Shown one piece after another: positions 32,778 through 41,432 of a stretch of DNA of 64,000 nucleotides (positions within the stretch are counted from its first letter, which is position 1; each line of letters opens with the position of its first letter). The notes beneath the pieces are model-generated. The model saw nothing but the letters and a program-made list of their open reading frames with translations, did not search any database and was not told where the DNA came from. Both the position numbers and the translations under genes were made by a program. Origin of the DNA: Sphaerisporangium cinnabarinum (lineage in GTDB: Bacteria > Actinomycetota > Actinomycetes > Actinomycetales > Cellulomonadaceae); contig QAPD01000069.1 of NCBI GenBank assembly GCA_003052455.1, positions 1 to 64,000 of the forward strand. The letters run 5' to 3'.

Positions 32778-33524
32778 TCAGGCGGGGAGGTCGTGCGCGA
32801 GCAGGTCCTCGCGCAGGTGCCGGGCGTACCCGCCGGGCGTGCGCCCGACGAGGCGCGCCGACGTCAGGACCTCGGCGGACGCGTCGGCGACGACGCGCGC
32901 CCCCGCGGCCCGGGTGCGCTCCACGAGCCCCACGTCCTCGTGCTCGGCGACGGGCGCGAACCCGCCCGCGGCGTCGTGGGCCGTGAGGCGGACGCCCAGG
33001 TTGGCGCCGTGCACGTGCCCGTTCGCGTGGCCCGGCCGGTGCGTCGCGAGCCACGCGCGCGCCCGGTCCGGCGAGAGCGCGGCCAGCTCGGGACGGACCG
33101 TCCCGACCACGACGTCCGCCCCGGCGTCGGCCAGGTCGAGCTGACGGGTCAGCCAGTGCTCGGGCACCGCGGAGTCGGCGTCGGTGCACGCGAGCCACGT
33201 GCGGGCGGCGGCACGCTCCCGGCGCACCGCGAGGGCAGCGACCCCCGCGCGCACGCCTGCCCGACGCGCGCGCCCGACGTTGCCGTGCGCGACCTCCACC
33301 ACGCGCACGCCCGCGGCCCGGGCGACGCGCGCGCTGCCGTCGGTGCAGCCGTCGAGCACGACGACGACCGCGATCCGCACCCCCGGGCGGTCCCGCGCGA
33401 CGGCGGCCGTCGCACGCCCGAGCGCCGCCAGGCAGCGGGGCAGCAGCTCTTCCTCGTCGCGGGCGGGGACGACCACGACGACGCGCTCGATCGTGCCTGC
33501 CGACCCGCTCCCCGGGGCGCTCAC
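32778..33524 (-). CDS. Glycosyltransferase family 2
   Basis: A 248-residue GT2 enzyme. 'RVVVVVPARDEEELLPRCLAAL' (nucleotide-binding start), 'VVLDGCTDGSARVARAAGVRVVEV', 'LACTDADSAVPEHWL' (DxD metal motif as DAD) and 'GGFAPVAEHEDVGLVERTRAAG' (ED acceptor-site motif) are visible. There are no membrane segments, so it is cytoplasmic. The GTG at 33524 overlaps the preceding stop by 4 nt. It is the last gene of a three-gene operon with the ACAD-like and PIG-L/methyltransferase genes. Confidence 0.9.
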   Translation of the reverse strand: MSAPGSGSAGTIERVVVVVPARDEEELLPRCLAALGRATAAVARDRPGVRIAVVVVLDGCTDGSARVARAAGVRVVEVAHGNVGRARRAGVRAGVAALAVRRERAAARTWLACTDADSAVPEHWLTRQLDLADAGADVVVGTVRPELAALSPDRARAWLATHRPGHANGHVHGANLGVRLTAHDAAGGFAPVAEHEDVGLVERTRAAGARVVADASAEVLTSARLVGRTPGGYARHLREDLLAHDLPA

Positions 33525-34930
33525 AGCAGCCCCGTCGCGCGCGCGACCGAGACCGCCGGACGGCGGACGAGCACGTCGAGGACGAAGTCCTCCTCCACGT
33601 GGTGCGCGAGCCGGTCGAGCTCCGGGCGGGCGGCGAGGCGCGCGTGCACCTCGTCGCCGCCGAGCGGGTACTCGACGACGTCGTGCCGCCAGTGGCACGC
33701 GACGAGCACGCCGTCGTCGGCGAGCGACGCCGTCGCCCGGTCCAGCGCGCGGTCGAGGTCGTCGCGACCGTAGTAGTAGAGGACCTCCGAGAGCACGACG
33801 AGGTCGAACGTGCCGTCGGGCCACTCGTCCGGGGTGTCGAGACGCAGCAGCTCGACCTCCGGCCCGAGGCGGCGCCGCGCCTGCGCCAGCGGCGCCTCGG
33901 CGACGTCCACGCCGACCACGCGGTCGCAGCGCGCGGCGAGCTCGGCCGTGAGCACGCCCGTCGAGCACCCGAGCTCGAGCGCGGCCCGGAACCGCGGCCG
34001 CGGGAGGCTCGCGAGGAGGACGGCCCGCTTGCGCTGCTCGTACCAGCGCGTCTCGAACCCCCACGGGTCGCGTCGGCCCGCGTAGAAGCGCTCGAAGAAC
34101 CCCGCGCCGAGGCTCGAGCCCGGGTCTGCGGGCTCCTTCGCGACCCGGCGGCCCGACGCGTCGACGAGCACCTCGACGCCGCGGCCCGCGTGCCGGAGCA
34201 TCTCCGGGCCGAGCGTCGCCTCGTCGCCGGGTGCCGCGGACAGCGGCTCGACCTGCGTCACGTGGGCGGCGAGGGCGCGCCGCTTGGCCTCCCTGGCCCC
34301 CGCGGCCAGCGGCAGCGCGCGCAGGGTCGGCCACGGCACCGCGTCGTCGCCCGGGTCCGCCCAGTGCCACAGCCACACGGGGTACTCCAGGAGGCGCAGA
34401 CCGAGGCGGTCGGCGACCTCCGCCGCCACCTCGCCCGCGATCCGGTGGTCGCGGTGCCCGTCGCCGCGCCACGGCGCGCACAGCACCACCGACGACGGCG
34501 GCACGTCCTCGCCGCTCGGCCCGGCGAGCACGTCGTCCACCACGTCGCCGAGCACGCGGGCGAGGTCGTCGCGGTGCTCGCGCAGACCGCCGTCGGGCAG
34601 GCCGGGCAGCACGACCCGGGCCGCGGGCGCCAGGACGGCCACCGCGTCGGCCACCTCCGCGCGGCGGACGGCGCGGAGCCGCTCGGGGGAGATCGTCGTC
34701 GAGCCCGCGTGCGACGCCTCGCCGTCCGTCGCGACCACCACGGTCACCGCGGCGCCGCGGCCGGCCAGCTCGTGCACGAGCCCCGCCGCGCCGAACGACT
34801 CGTCGTCGGGGTGCGCGGCGAGCACCACGAGGTGCGCGACCTCGCCCACGTCGAGGCGCGGGACGTCCAGGATCCCGGCGCGCACCCACGCGTCCTCCGA
34901 CGTGCCGGGCTCGCGGTGGTCGAACGTCAC
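33521..34930 (-). CDS. PIG-L deacetylase fused to SAM methyltransferase
   Basis: A 469-residue two-domain protein. N-terminal domain (about 1-230): PIG-L/LmbE zinc deacetylase with 'LVVLAAHPDDESFGAAGLVHEL' (AHPDDE) and 'GDGHRDHRIAGE' (zinc His). C-terminal domain (about 270-469): class I methyltransferase with 'AALELGCSTGVLTAELAARC' (SAM loop) and 'FDLVVLSEVLYYYG'. PIG-L enzymes remove N-acetyl groups from sugars such as GlcNAc, so the fusion probably deacetylates and then methylates a sugar- or amine-containing compound. GTG at 34930 overlaps the ACAD-like stop by 4 nt; an adjacent GTG at 34933 is an alternative. Confidence 0.9.
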   Translation of the reverse strand: MTFDHREPGTSEDAWVRAGILDVPRLDVGEVAHLVVLAAHPDDESFGAAGLVHELAGRGAAVTVVVATDGEASHAGSTTISPERLRAVRRAEVADAVAVLAPAARVVLPGLPDGGLREHRDDLARVLGDVVDDVLAGPSGEDVPPSSVVLCAPWRGDGHRDHRIAGEVAAEVADRLGLRLLEYPVWLWHWADPGDDAVPWPTLRALPLAAGAREAKRRALAAHVTQVEPLSAAPGDEATLGPEMLRHAGRGVEVLVDASGRRVAKEPADPGSSLGAGFFERFYAGRRDPWGFETRWYEQRKRAVLLASLPRPRFRAALELGCSTGVLTAELAARCDRVVGVDVAEAPLAQARRRLGPEVELLRLDTPDEWPDGTFDLVVLSEVLYYYGRDDLDRALDRATASLADDGVLVACHWRHDVVEYPLGGDEVHARLAARPELDRLAHHVEEDFVLDVLVRRPAVSVARATGLL

Positions 34931-36018
34931 CACGCCGTCGTCCCGTGCGCGAGGAGGGCGCGGCCGAGCGACGCGTCGTCGCGCTCCGCGTGGTGCTGGC
35001 GCACGTACAGACCGAGGTCCGCGACGCGCCGCGCGAACCGCTCGTCCGTGGTCAGCGGGCCCGGGCCGAGCGCGTGGGCGCAGCGCCGCTGCACCTCCTC
35101 GACGACCTCCGCGACGACGCCGCGCACGCGGCGCGCCAGCAGGGAGGCGTCCGGGCCGTCCACGCCCGCATCGACGGCGCTCGCGGCCTCGGCGAGGACC
35201 GCCCGGCCGGCGGCGAGCGCGCGGTCCGTCGCACCGAGGTGCGCGAGCGCGAGCTGGTCGGGCTCGCGCGCCGCGAGCGCGTCGCGCTGCGTCCGCGCCA
35301 GCCCGACGGCGCCACCCCACCAGCATGCCGCGACGCCGATCCCGCCCCACGCGAACCCCGGCCGCTCCAGGTACCAGCCGGGCGCCCCGACCGGCACGGC
35401 CGGGACGTCGTCGAACCGGACCGCGGCGCTCACGACCTGGGCGAGCCCGCGCGCGACCCACGGCCCGTCGGCGGGGACGACGCCCGGCGCCCGCAGCGCG
35501 ACCGCGAACAGCCGCCGACCGGCGTCGGTCCACGCCGTGACGAGCGCGTGCGAGAGGTCGGCGGCGAGGGAGCACCACGGCTTCGTCCCCGAGAGGACCC
35601 ACGCGCCGTCGCGCTCGTGCGCCTCCAGCCGGACGCCGGGACCCTCCGCCGCGTACACGCCCCACGTGCTGTCCGGACCCGCCCCGACGGCGTCGAGCGC
35701 CACGGGGACCGGGACCTGCCCGAGGATCGCGAGGGCGTCGAGGTGCGGCTCGACGACGCGCGCGGCGCCCACGTCCGTCGCGGCGAGCGAGGCGAGCGCG
35801 CCCCAGAGCTCGGCGGTCCGCCCGTCGCCGGGGAACGGCGCCCGGGCGCCGATCGTCCGCGCGTGGTCGAGGAGGGCCGTGACGTCGGTCCCGGCCGCGT
35901 CGATCGCGGCGAGCTCGTCGGGCCCGACGAGCGCGGGTCGGTCGGCGAGCGGGGTCGACGGCGGGCCCAGGTACAGCGGGACGAGGCCGGGGGTGGTGGG
36001 TCGAGCGAGGTCGGGCAT
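34927..36018 (-). CDS. Acyl-CoA dehydrogenase-like protein
   Basis: A 363-residue ACAD-fold protein, first gene of the operon. 'DGAWVLSGTKPWCSLAADLSHALVTAW' is the ACAD middle-domain G-x-K-x-x-C/S pattern, and 'FAWGGIGVAACWWGGAVGLARTQRDAL' starts the C-terminal helical domain. The usual catalytic Glu region is not clear, so activity is uncertain. Co-occurrence with a PIG-L/methyltransferase fusion and a GT2 suggests a role in modifying a cell-envelope or small-molecule glycoconjugate. ATG at 36018 has GGGAG 8 nt upstream. The 174 bp up to 36192 hold no gene that I can see. Confidence 0.75.
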   Translation of the reverse strand: MPDLARPTTPGLVPLYLGPPSTPLADRPALVGPDELAAIDAAGTDVTALLDHARTIGARAPFPGDGRTAELWGALASLAATDVGAARVVEPHLDALAILGQVPVPVALDAVGAGPDSTWGVYAAEGPGVRLEAHERDGAWVLSGTKPWCSLAADLSHALVTAWTDAGRRLFAVALRAPGVVPADGPWVARGLAQVVSAAVRFDDVPAVPVGAPGWYLERPGFAWGGIGVAACWWGGAVGLARTQRDALAAREPDQLALAHLGATDRALAAGRAVLAEAASAVDAGVDGPDASLLARRVRGVVAEVVEEVQRRCAHALGPGPLTTDERFARRVADLGLYVRQHHAERDDASLGRALLAHGTTAW

Positions 36019-36192
36019 GTCGCGGCTCCCGAGGGTCGAGGGCGGGCCTCGTCTCGACCCGCCACGACCGTAACCGCGGGGGCGTCGCCGGGCGCGCCCA
36101 GCCCCGGGTCGGGCCGTGTGGGAAGACGAACAGGGCGCGACGGCGCCGCCGCCGGCGCCGCAGGCGCAGGGGAGCCGGGGGCGCCGGCGTGG

Positions 36193-37359
36193 TCAGTCGC
36201 GCCGCGGCGTCGTGCCCGGGCCGGTGCCCTCGTCGTCCGCGCTCGTGCGCCCGGTCTCGTGAGCGTCCGTGTCCGTGTCGGCGTCCGACGACCGGCCGTG
36301 CGACTCGCGGAGGGCGCGCGCCTGCTCGACGGCCTCCTCGCGCTTGGCGGCCTTCTTGTCGCTCGCGCGCGTGTCGCGCGGCGGGAGCTGGATGCGCTCC
36401 TCCGCGGGCATGCCGCTCTGCAGCTCGCGGCTGCGCTCGACCTCCGCGTCGAGCTCGGCGCCGAGCAGGAGCGCGAGGTTCGTCAGCCAGAGCCACAGGA
36501 GGAAGATGATGACGCCCGCGAGGGTGCCGTAGGTCGCGCCGTAGTTGCTCAGCCCGCTGCCGAGGTACAGGCCGAACGCCGCCGAGGCGACGACCCAGAC
36601 GAGGATCGCCAGGACCGCGCCCGGGCTGACCCAGCGGAACTTGGGCTGCTTGATGTTCGGCGTGAGGTGGTAGAGCAGCGCGACGAGGATCACGACGAGC
36701 AGGAGCGCGACCGGCCACTTCGCGACCTGCCAGACGGCGATCGCGGTGTCCCCGAGGCCGACGAGCTCGCCCACCTGGCGCGCGATCGGCCCGGACAGGA
36801 CGAGGCTCCCGACGACCAGGCCCGCGAGCAGCACGGTGATGACGGTGACGCCCAGCATGACGGGGCGCAGCTTCCAGATCGGGCGCCCCTCCTCGATCTC
36901 GTAGATGCGGTTCATCGACCGCGAGAACGCGCCCACGTAGCCGGACGCCGACCACAGGGCCAGCACGACACCGATGACGAGCGCGAACCCGGCCTTGTCC
37001 GTGTCGGCGGCGTTCTCCACCAGCGGCTTGATCATGTCGAGCGTGGTCTGGGGCACGACGCCCTCGACGCTCTTGAGCACCGACTCGACGGCCTTCTCGC
37101 CGTCGCCCACGAGCCCGAGGATCGACACGAGCGCCAGGAGGGCAGGGGCCGAGGCGAGCACCGCGTAGTACGTCAGCGCGGCCGCGAGGTCGGTGCACTG
37201 GTCGTCCATGAACTCGCGCACCGCGCCCTTGACGGCGAAGCCCCACGACGGCTTGCGCAGGTCCGTGGGGGAGTCGGGCTTGTGGTCGGCGTCGGGGGCG
37301 GGCCGCGACTCCTCGTCCCGTGCGGTGCCGGACGTGTGACGTCCGCTTCTGTCGGTCAT
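36193..37359 (-). CDS. YihY/BrkB family membrane protein
   Basis: A 388-residue inner-membrane protein. About six membrane helices occupy residues 60-320 ('CTDLAAALTYYAVLASAPALLALVSILGLVG', 'GFALVIGVVLALWSASGYVGAFSRSMNRIYEIEEGRP', 'VTVITVLLAGLVVGSLVLSG', 'WPVALLLVVILVALLYHLTPN', 'AILVWVVASAAFGLYLG', 'LAGVIIFLLWLWLTNLALLLGAELDAEVER'). The last segment is the BrkB/YihY signature. The long charged C-terminal tail is cytoplasmic. Often misnamed RNase BN; the function is unresolved. ATG at 37359 has GAGGAGG 6 nt upstream. Confidence 0.92.
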   Translation of the reverse strand: MTDRSGRHTSGTARDEESRPAPDADHKPDSPTDLRKPSWGFAVKGAVREFMDDQCTDLAAALTYYAVLASAPALLALVSILGLVGDGEKAVESVLKSVEGVVPQTTLDMIKPLVENAADTDKAGFALVIGVVLALWSASGYVGAFSRSMNRIYEIEEGRPIWKLRPVMLGVTVITVLLAGLVVGSLVLSGPIARQVGELVGLGDTAIAVWQVAKWPVALLLVVILVALLYHLTPNIKQPKFRWVSPGAVLAILVWVVASAAFGLYLGSGLSNYGATYGTLAGVIIFLLWLWLTNLALLLGAELDAEVERSRELQSGMPAEERIQLPPRDTRASDKKAAKREEAVEQARALRESHGRSSDADTDTDAHETGRTSADDEGTGPGTTPRRD

Positions 37360-37493
37360 GGCGGCCTCCTCGGTGGGCGTCGCCTCGGCGCACGACGCTC
37401 GCGTCGGTGGACGGCCTCACGGCTCGTCCCGGACGAGCACCACGCTCCGTGCGCCGGGCTCCACCCGCAAGCGGAGGGGCCCGGGGCCGGTGG

Positions 37494-38450
37494 CTACTCG
37501 AGCCCGAGGTCCTGCTGCGCGGCGTGCAGGGCGTCGGCGGACGCGCGGAGCTGGCGCTCCTCGGCCGCGGACATCGTGAGGTCGAGGACCTGCTGGACGC
37601 CGCCGGACGCGACGACGCTCGGCACGGAGAACGCGACGCCGCCGATCCCGCGGTAGTCGTCGTGCACGGTGCCGACGGGCAGCACGGCGTGCTGGTCGCT
37701 GACGACCGCCTCGACGATCCGCGCACCGGCGAGCCCGATCGCGTAGTTCGTGGCGCCCTTGCCCTCGATGACCCGGTACGCGGCCTGGCGCACGTGGTCG
37801 GTGATCTCGTCGAGCTCGCCGTGCGTGAAGTGGTGGCCGTCGGGCGAGACCCAGTCGAGGATCGGCACCGGCCCGATGCGCGCCTGCGACCACAGCGCGA
37901 ACCCGGTGTCCCCGTGCTCGCCCACGATGTCGGCGTGCACGCTCGTCGTCGCGACCTGCGCCTTGTCGGCGATCAGGCGCCGCAGCCGGGAGGTGTCGAG
38001 CACCGTGCCGGACGAGAAGACGCGGGACGTCGGCAGGCCGCTGATCTGCTGCGCAGCCACGGTCAGAACGTCGCACGGGTTGGTGACGATGCAGTAGACG
38101 GCGTCCGGCGCGTGCTCCAGGAGCTGCGGCAGCAGCGTCTCGAGGATCCGGACGTTCGTGCCGGCGAGGTCGAGCCGGCTCTGGCCCGGGTCCTGCTTGG
38201 CGCCGGCCGTGATGACGACGACGTGCGACCCCTCCACGACCGACGGGTCCGCGCCGCCGACGACCTCGCTCGCCCCCGTGAACTGCGTGCCGTGCGCGAG
38301 GTCGAGCACCTCGGCCTCGACCTTCGCGCGGTTGATGTCGTAGAGCGCCACCGTCCGTGCGGAACGGCGGATCAGCGCGGCGTACGCCAGGCTGGTCCCC
38401 ACGCTCCCGGCGCCCACCACCGTGACCTTCGAGCTCTCGACGCGTGTCAT
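37494..38450 (-). CDS. ldh: L-lactate dehydrogenase
   Basis: A 318-residue NAD-dependent L-lactate dehydrogenase. 'KVTVVGAGSVGTSLAYA' is the NAD-binding loop, Asp in 'VALYDIN' binds the ribose, 'DPGQSRLDL' holds the mobile-loop Arg (preceded by Gln, diagnostic for LDH rather than malate dehydrogenase), and 'DIVGEHGDTGF' holds the catalytic His. TAGCGT ends exactly 6 nt before the ATG at 38450, so the message is probably leaderless. It reduces pyruvate at the end of fermentation, consistent with a facultative lifestyle. Confidence 0.96.
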   Translation of the reverse strand: MTRVESSKVTVVGAGSVGTSLAYAALIRRSARTVALYDINRAKVEAEVLDLAHGTQFTGASEVVGGADPSVVEGSHVVVITAGAKQDPGQSRLDLAGTNVRILETLLPQLLEHAPDAVYCIVTNPCDVLTVAAQQISGLPTSRVFSSGTVLDTSRLRRLIADKAQVATTSVHADIVGEHGDTGFALWSQARIGPVPILDWVSPDGHHFTHGELDEITDHVRQAAYRVIEGKGATNYAIGLAGARIVEAVVSDQHAVLPVGTVHDDYRGIGGVAFSVPSVVASGGVQQVLDLTMSAAEERQLRASADALHAAQQDLGLE

Positions 38451-38608
38451 GGGACCACGCTACGCACGGGCTGCCGACGCGGCGCGCGGACGACCGGGCG
38501 CACAGCCGAGGAGCGGCGTGGCAGGGCCTGGGGCATCATCGGCAGTGTTCGCCGGGCCGGCCGGGGAGGCCGGACCACCAGGTCGGGCAGCGCGAGACGA
38601 GGACGGTC

Positions 38609-38983
38609 ATGAGACCTCTGCGGTCCCGGGTCGCGGTGGTCGCCGCGGTGGGTGTGGTCCTGGTGTCGGTGGGGTCGTGCTCGGCCGACGAGGAGCCGAG
38701 CTTCTGCGACACCGCCCGGTCCTACACGGAGACCGTCAGGGCCAGCACGGAGTCGCTCACGCGCGACGAGGCCGCGGACGCGTTCGCGCAGGACGCGGAG
38801 GCGATGCGCGAGGTCACCGCGCCCGACGAGCTCAGCGCGGACTGGGACCGCGTGACGACGACGGCTTCGGGCGTCGCGGAATCCCCCGCCGACGGCGGCG
38901 ACGGGACCGAGCTCCTGCTCGACGACGACTACCAGGCCTCGTTCACGGCCGTCACCGAGCACGTCGAGGACAGCTGCGGCTGA
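38609..38983 (+). CDS. Small putative lipoprotein
   Basis: A 124-residue secreted protein. Basic n-region, hydrophobic 'VAVVAAVGVVLVSVGSC' with lipobox-like VGSC. The mature part is acidic and helical ('DTARSYTETVRASTESLTRDEAADAFAQDAEAM') and ends with a Cys near the C-terminus ('VEDSCG'). No family is recognised. ATG at 38609 follows a GAGGA-type purine run. It is convergent with the methyltransferase gene. Confidence 0.75.
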   Translation: MRPLRSRVAVVAAVGVVLVSVGSCSADEEPSFCDTARSYTETVRASTESLTRDEAADAFAQDAEAMREVTAPDELSADWDRVTTTASGVAESPADGGDGTELLLDDDYQASFTAVTEHVEDSCG

Positions 38984-38989
38984 GGGGGC

Positions 38990-39778
38990 TCATCGCGGCG
39001 AGTCAGGCCACCCCGACGGCATGCGGGCTGCTCGGGACTCGGGGACCGGTGCACAGACGATCAACCAGGACATGTAGTGCTCGACGACTCGTCCTCCGAG
39101 GTTCGCGACGGCCGCTGCGACCTCGTCGACCTCGTCCCGGCTCCAGTCGCTGAACGTGCTGAAGAGCCCGTGGACCTGCTCGGGGTCGAGCTCGATGCTC
39201 CAGCGGTACTCACCGATGTCCTCGACGGTGAACAGCCCGGAGGCAGTCAGCCGTGCTGCGGTCGACCTGACGTCCTCCGGGTTTCCGGCGCGGGGCGGCC
39301 TGCTCCGCCGCGCGACGATCCGCGCGACCCGGTCGCGGAACGGGGTCGGTTCCGCCGCGGGGTCGCCGAAGACGTGTCGCCAGACGAGGAACCGTCCGGC
39401 TGGCATCAGGGCGTGATGGAGCCGGGGCAGGAGCGCGTCGAGGTCCATCCAGTGGATGGAGGTGGCGGCGACCGCCAGGTCGAACGCGGCTCGCCCGAGC
39501 TCGGCGTCCTCGGCCCGCGCGACGACCACCTCCGCCGTCGGGTGACGGGCCGCGAGCACGGCGGCCAGCTGCGTGCCCGGTTCGACGGCGACCACGTCGA
39601 CTCCCTCAGCGAGCAGCGGCCCGGTCGCCTCCCCGGTGCCTGCGCCGAGGTCGACCGCTCGCCGGCCTGGCGCGACCAGGCCCGTCCGGTGCACCCGCTC
39701 CCACAGCTCGGCCGGGTACGGCGGACGGGCGGACCCGTAGGAGTCCGCCAGCGCGTCGAAGTGCATGGGGTCCCCCAT
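38990..39778 (-). CDS. Class I SAM-dependent methyltransferase
   Basis: A 262-residue methyltransferase (UbiE/BioC-like). 'FDALADSYGSARPPYPAELWERV' is the typical start, 'RAVDLGAGTGEATGPLLAEG' the SAM-binding loop, 'VVAVEPG' motif II, and 'AVAATSIHWMDLD' post-II. The substrate is unknown. TAGGGT ends exactly 6 nt before the ATG at 39778, which decides this start over an in-frame ATG five codons downstream. Confidence 0.9.
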   Translation of the reverse strand: MGDPMHFDALADSYGSARPPYPAELWERVHRTGLVAPGRRAVDLGAGTGEATGPLLAEGVDVVAVEPGTQLAAVLAARHPTAEVVVARAEDAELGRAAFDLAVAATSIHWMDLDALLPRLHHALMPAGRFLVWRHVFGDPAAEPTPFRDRVARIVARRSRPPRAGNPEDVRSTAARLTASGLFTVEDIGEYRWSIELDPEQVHGLFSTFSDWSRDEVDEVAAAVANLGGRVVEHYMSWLIVCAPVPESRAARMPSGWPDSPR

Positions 39779-39936
39779 GGTCCGACCCTACGACGGCGGT
39801 GGCAGCGCAGCGGGAGGGTGAGGCTCTGGCCCGACGCCGTCGACCGGCGCAAGCGGTTCGACCACCTCGGTCCCAGGGGCGGTGCTGCTCAACCTCTCGG
39901 CGGGCTCGTGCGTTGTCGTGGGTGGAAGGAGGGCCG

Positions 39937-40497
39937 ATGGCCGAGGTGCGGGTGGAGCAGGGGGCCGGGTCGGGCGGCGTCGAGGTCGAGGCGTCGCTCC
40001 CGCTCGCGGTGGGCGAACGGTCGTCGTCGGTCGAGTTCGAGGCGTTCGTGCGCGACTCGGCGAGAGCGCTGGCCACGACGGCCTACCTGCTGGTCGGCGA
40101 GCGGCACCGGGCCGAGGAGCTGACGCAGCAGGCGTACGAGCGCGTGTGGCGGGCGTGGCCGCGGGCACGCCAGGACCCGCTGCCGTACGCGCGACGCGTG
40201 CTGGTGAACCTCCGGGTCGACCACTGGCGCCGACGGCGGCGCGAACGGCTCGTGGACGTCGTGCCCGAGCGCGCGCACGCGGCGGGTGACGACGCCGTGG
40301 TCCTGCGCGACGAGCTCGTGCGGGCGTTGATGACCCTGCTGCCACGTCAGCGCCGGGTCGTCGTGCTGCGTCACCTGCTGGACCTGTCGGTCGAGCAGGT
40401 GAGCGTCGAGCTGGGCGTCACGCCTGGCACCGTCAAGGCCTCGGCGTCGCGCGGGTTGGCCGCGCTGCGCGTCGTGCTGGGAGAGGAGCACCCGTGA
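39937..40497 (+). CDS. SigE-family ECF RNA polymerase sigma factor
   Basis: A 186-residue ECF sigma factor of the actinobacterial SigE-like subgroup. Region 2: 'FEAFVRDSARALATTAYLLVGERHRAEELTQQAYERVWRAW', with 'DPLPYARRVLVNLRVDHWRRRRRERL'. Region 4: 'ALMTLLPRQRRVVVLRHLLDLSVEQVSVELGVTPGTVKASASRGLAALR'. The first 30 residues are variable. The strong GGAAGGAGGG precedes the ATG at 39937. Its stop overlaps the next gene by 4 nt, so sigma and partner are co-translated. Confidence 0.93.
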   Translation: MAEVRVEQGAGSGGVEVEASLPLAVGERSSSVEFEAFVRDSARALATTAYLLVGERHRAEELTQQAYERVWRAWPRARQDPLPYARRVLVNLRVDHWRRRRRERLVDVVPERAHAAGDDAVVLRDELVRALMTLLPRQRRVVVLRHLLDLSVEQVSVELGVTPGTVKASASRGLAALRVVLGEEHP

Positions 40498-41180
40498 ACG
40501 ACGACGACCTCGCCGCCGCGCTGCGCGACCGGTTGCGCGCCGCGCCGTTCGACCCCGACCTCGACCCGGCTGAGGTCCTGACCCGCGCGCGGCGGGCCCG
40601 CACGCGCCGTCGTCTCGGTGCCGTCGCCGGGTCCGCGGTGGCGTTGGTCGCCGTGGTGGCGTTCGTGGTCCCGGCCGCGCTCGGGACGGCGGGCACCGAG
40701 CCCAGCACCCGGCTGGACCGGCTCGTGCCGGCAGGCCCGAGCGACTCGCCGCACACCGACCCCACGACCGGCGCGCCGGAACCGTCCACGCTCGCGCGCG
40801 ACACGAACGGCGTCCGGGTCTGCGCGAGCTACGTGGCGCGGTCGGACGGGAGCACGGTGACCCAGTACCAGCCCGACGGCACGACGTACGAGATCGGCGG
40901 GCACGAGGGCTGGTGGAACGCGATCCCGGCCGACACCGACGGCGGCTATCTCCCCGTCGAGGAATGGCCCCAGCAGATCCTCGACCACCCTGCGACCGCC
41001 ACCGTCGAGACCGTCAGCGGCACCGTTCTGGAGTCGTTCGACCGGCGCACCTGCGCCCCGGGCGAGGGTTACGTGCCCCCGCCACCCGAGACGCTGCCCC
41101 CCGACGCGATCGTCGTCCTGGACACCCGGACCGGCGAGGTCCTGGCCGAGCAGGCGCTCAACACCCCCACCACGCCGTAG
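40494..41180 (+). CDS. Sigma-factor partner, putative single-pass anti-sigma protein
   Basis: A 228-residue protein coupled to the sigma gene by a GTGA overlap. A cytoplasmic N-terminal segment of about 40 residues ('DDLAAALRDRLRAAPFDPDLDPAEVLTRARRARTRR') leads to one membrane helix ('LGAVAGSAVALVAVVAFVVPAAL') and an extracytoplasmic domain of about 160 residues with a Cys pair ('VRVCASYV', 'DRRTCAPG'). This is the layout of an anti-sigma factor or sensor, but no ZAS zinc motif is present. The last 60 nt of the gene occur again, diverged, at 42493-42556. Confidence 0.78.
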   Translation: MNDDDLAAALRDRLRAAPFDPDLDPAEVLTRARRARTRRRLGAVAGSAVALVAVVAFVVPAALGTAGTEPSTRLDRLVPAGPSDSPHTDPTTGAPEPSTLARDTNGVRVCASYVARSDGSTVTQYQPDGTTYEIGGHEGWWNAIPADTDGGYLPVEEWPQQILDHPATATVETVSGTVLESFDRRTCAPGEGYVPPPPETLPPDAIVVLDTRTGEVLAEQALNTPTTP

Positions 41181-41186
41181 ACCGAC
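41127..41186 (+). repeat. Diverged direct repeat, left copy (3' end of sigma-partner gene)
   Basis: Contains CGGACCGGCGAGGTCCTGG (41127-41145) and CCACGCCGTAGACCGAC (41170-41186). The right copy (42493-42556) matches 18/19 and 17/17 over these two blocks, in the same order and nearly the same spacing. The two copies bracket a 1.3-kb islet. Confidence 0.85.
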
Positions 41187-41432
41187 GTCGGGGGCAAGCG
41201 AGGTCCGACCCGTGACGTCAGGACGGCCCGTCGTCTGCTTTCACCCGGTGCACTTTCAGCGGTTCGGCCCGCGGATGGGCTATGGTCCCCGTGCACCTTC
41301 GCTGGTTGTGAGCTTGCTGTGAGCCAGGCTGGGGCCTGCCCGTAGGGGGTGTGGGTTTCGGTTGCCGGTGCGCGCTGGTGCGTGCCGTGACGGACGGCTG
41401 GTTCACGAGGGCGTCGAGAAAAATCAGCGGGA

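Noticed and set aside
33521-37726. A 1400-codon continuous frame on the minus strand that might suggest a giant protein
   Set aside because: Only the last 470 codons encode a protein (PIG-L/methyltransferase). The upstream part is out of frame with the ACAD-like, BrkB and ldh genes.
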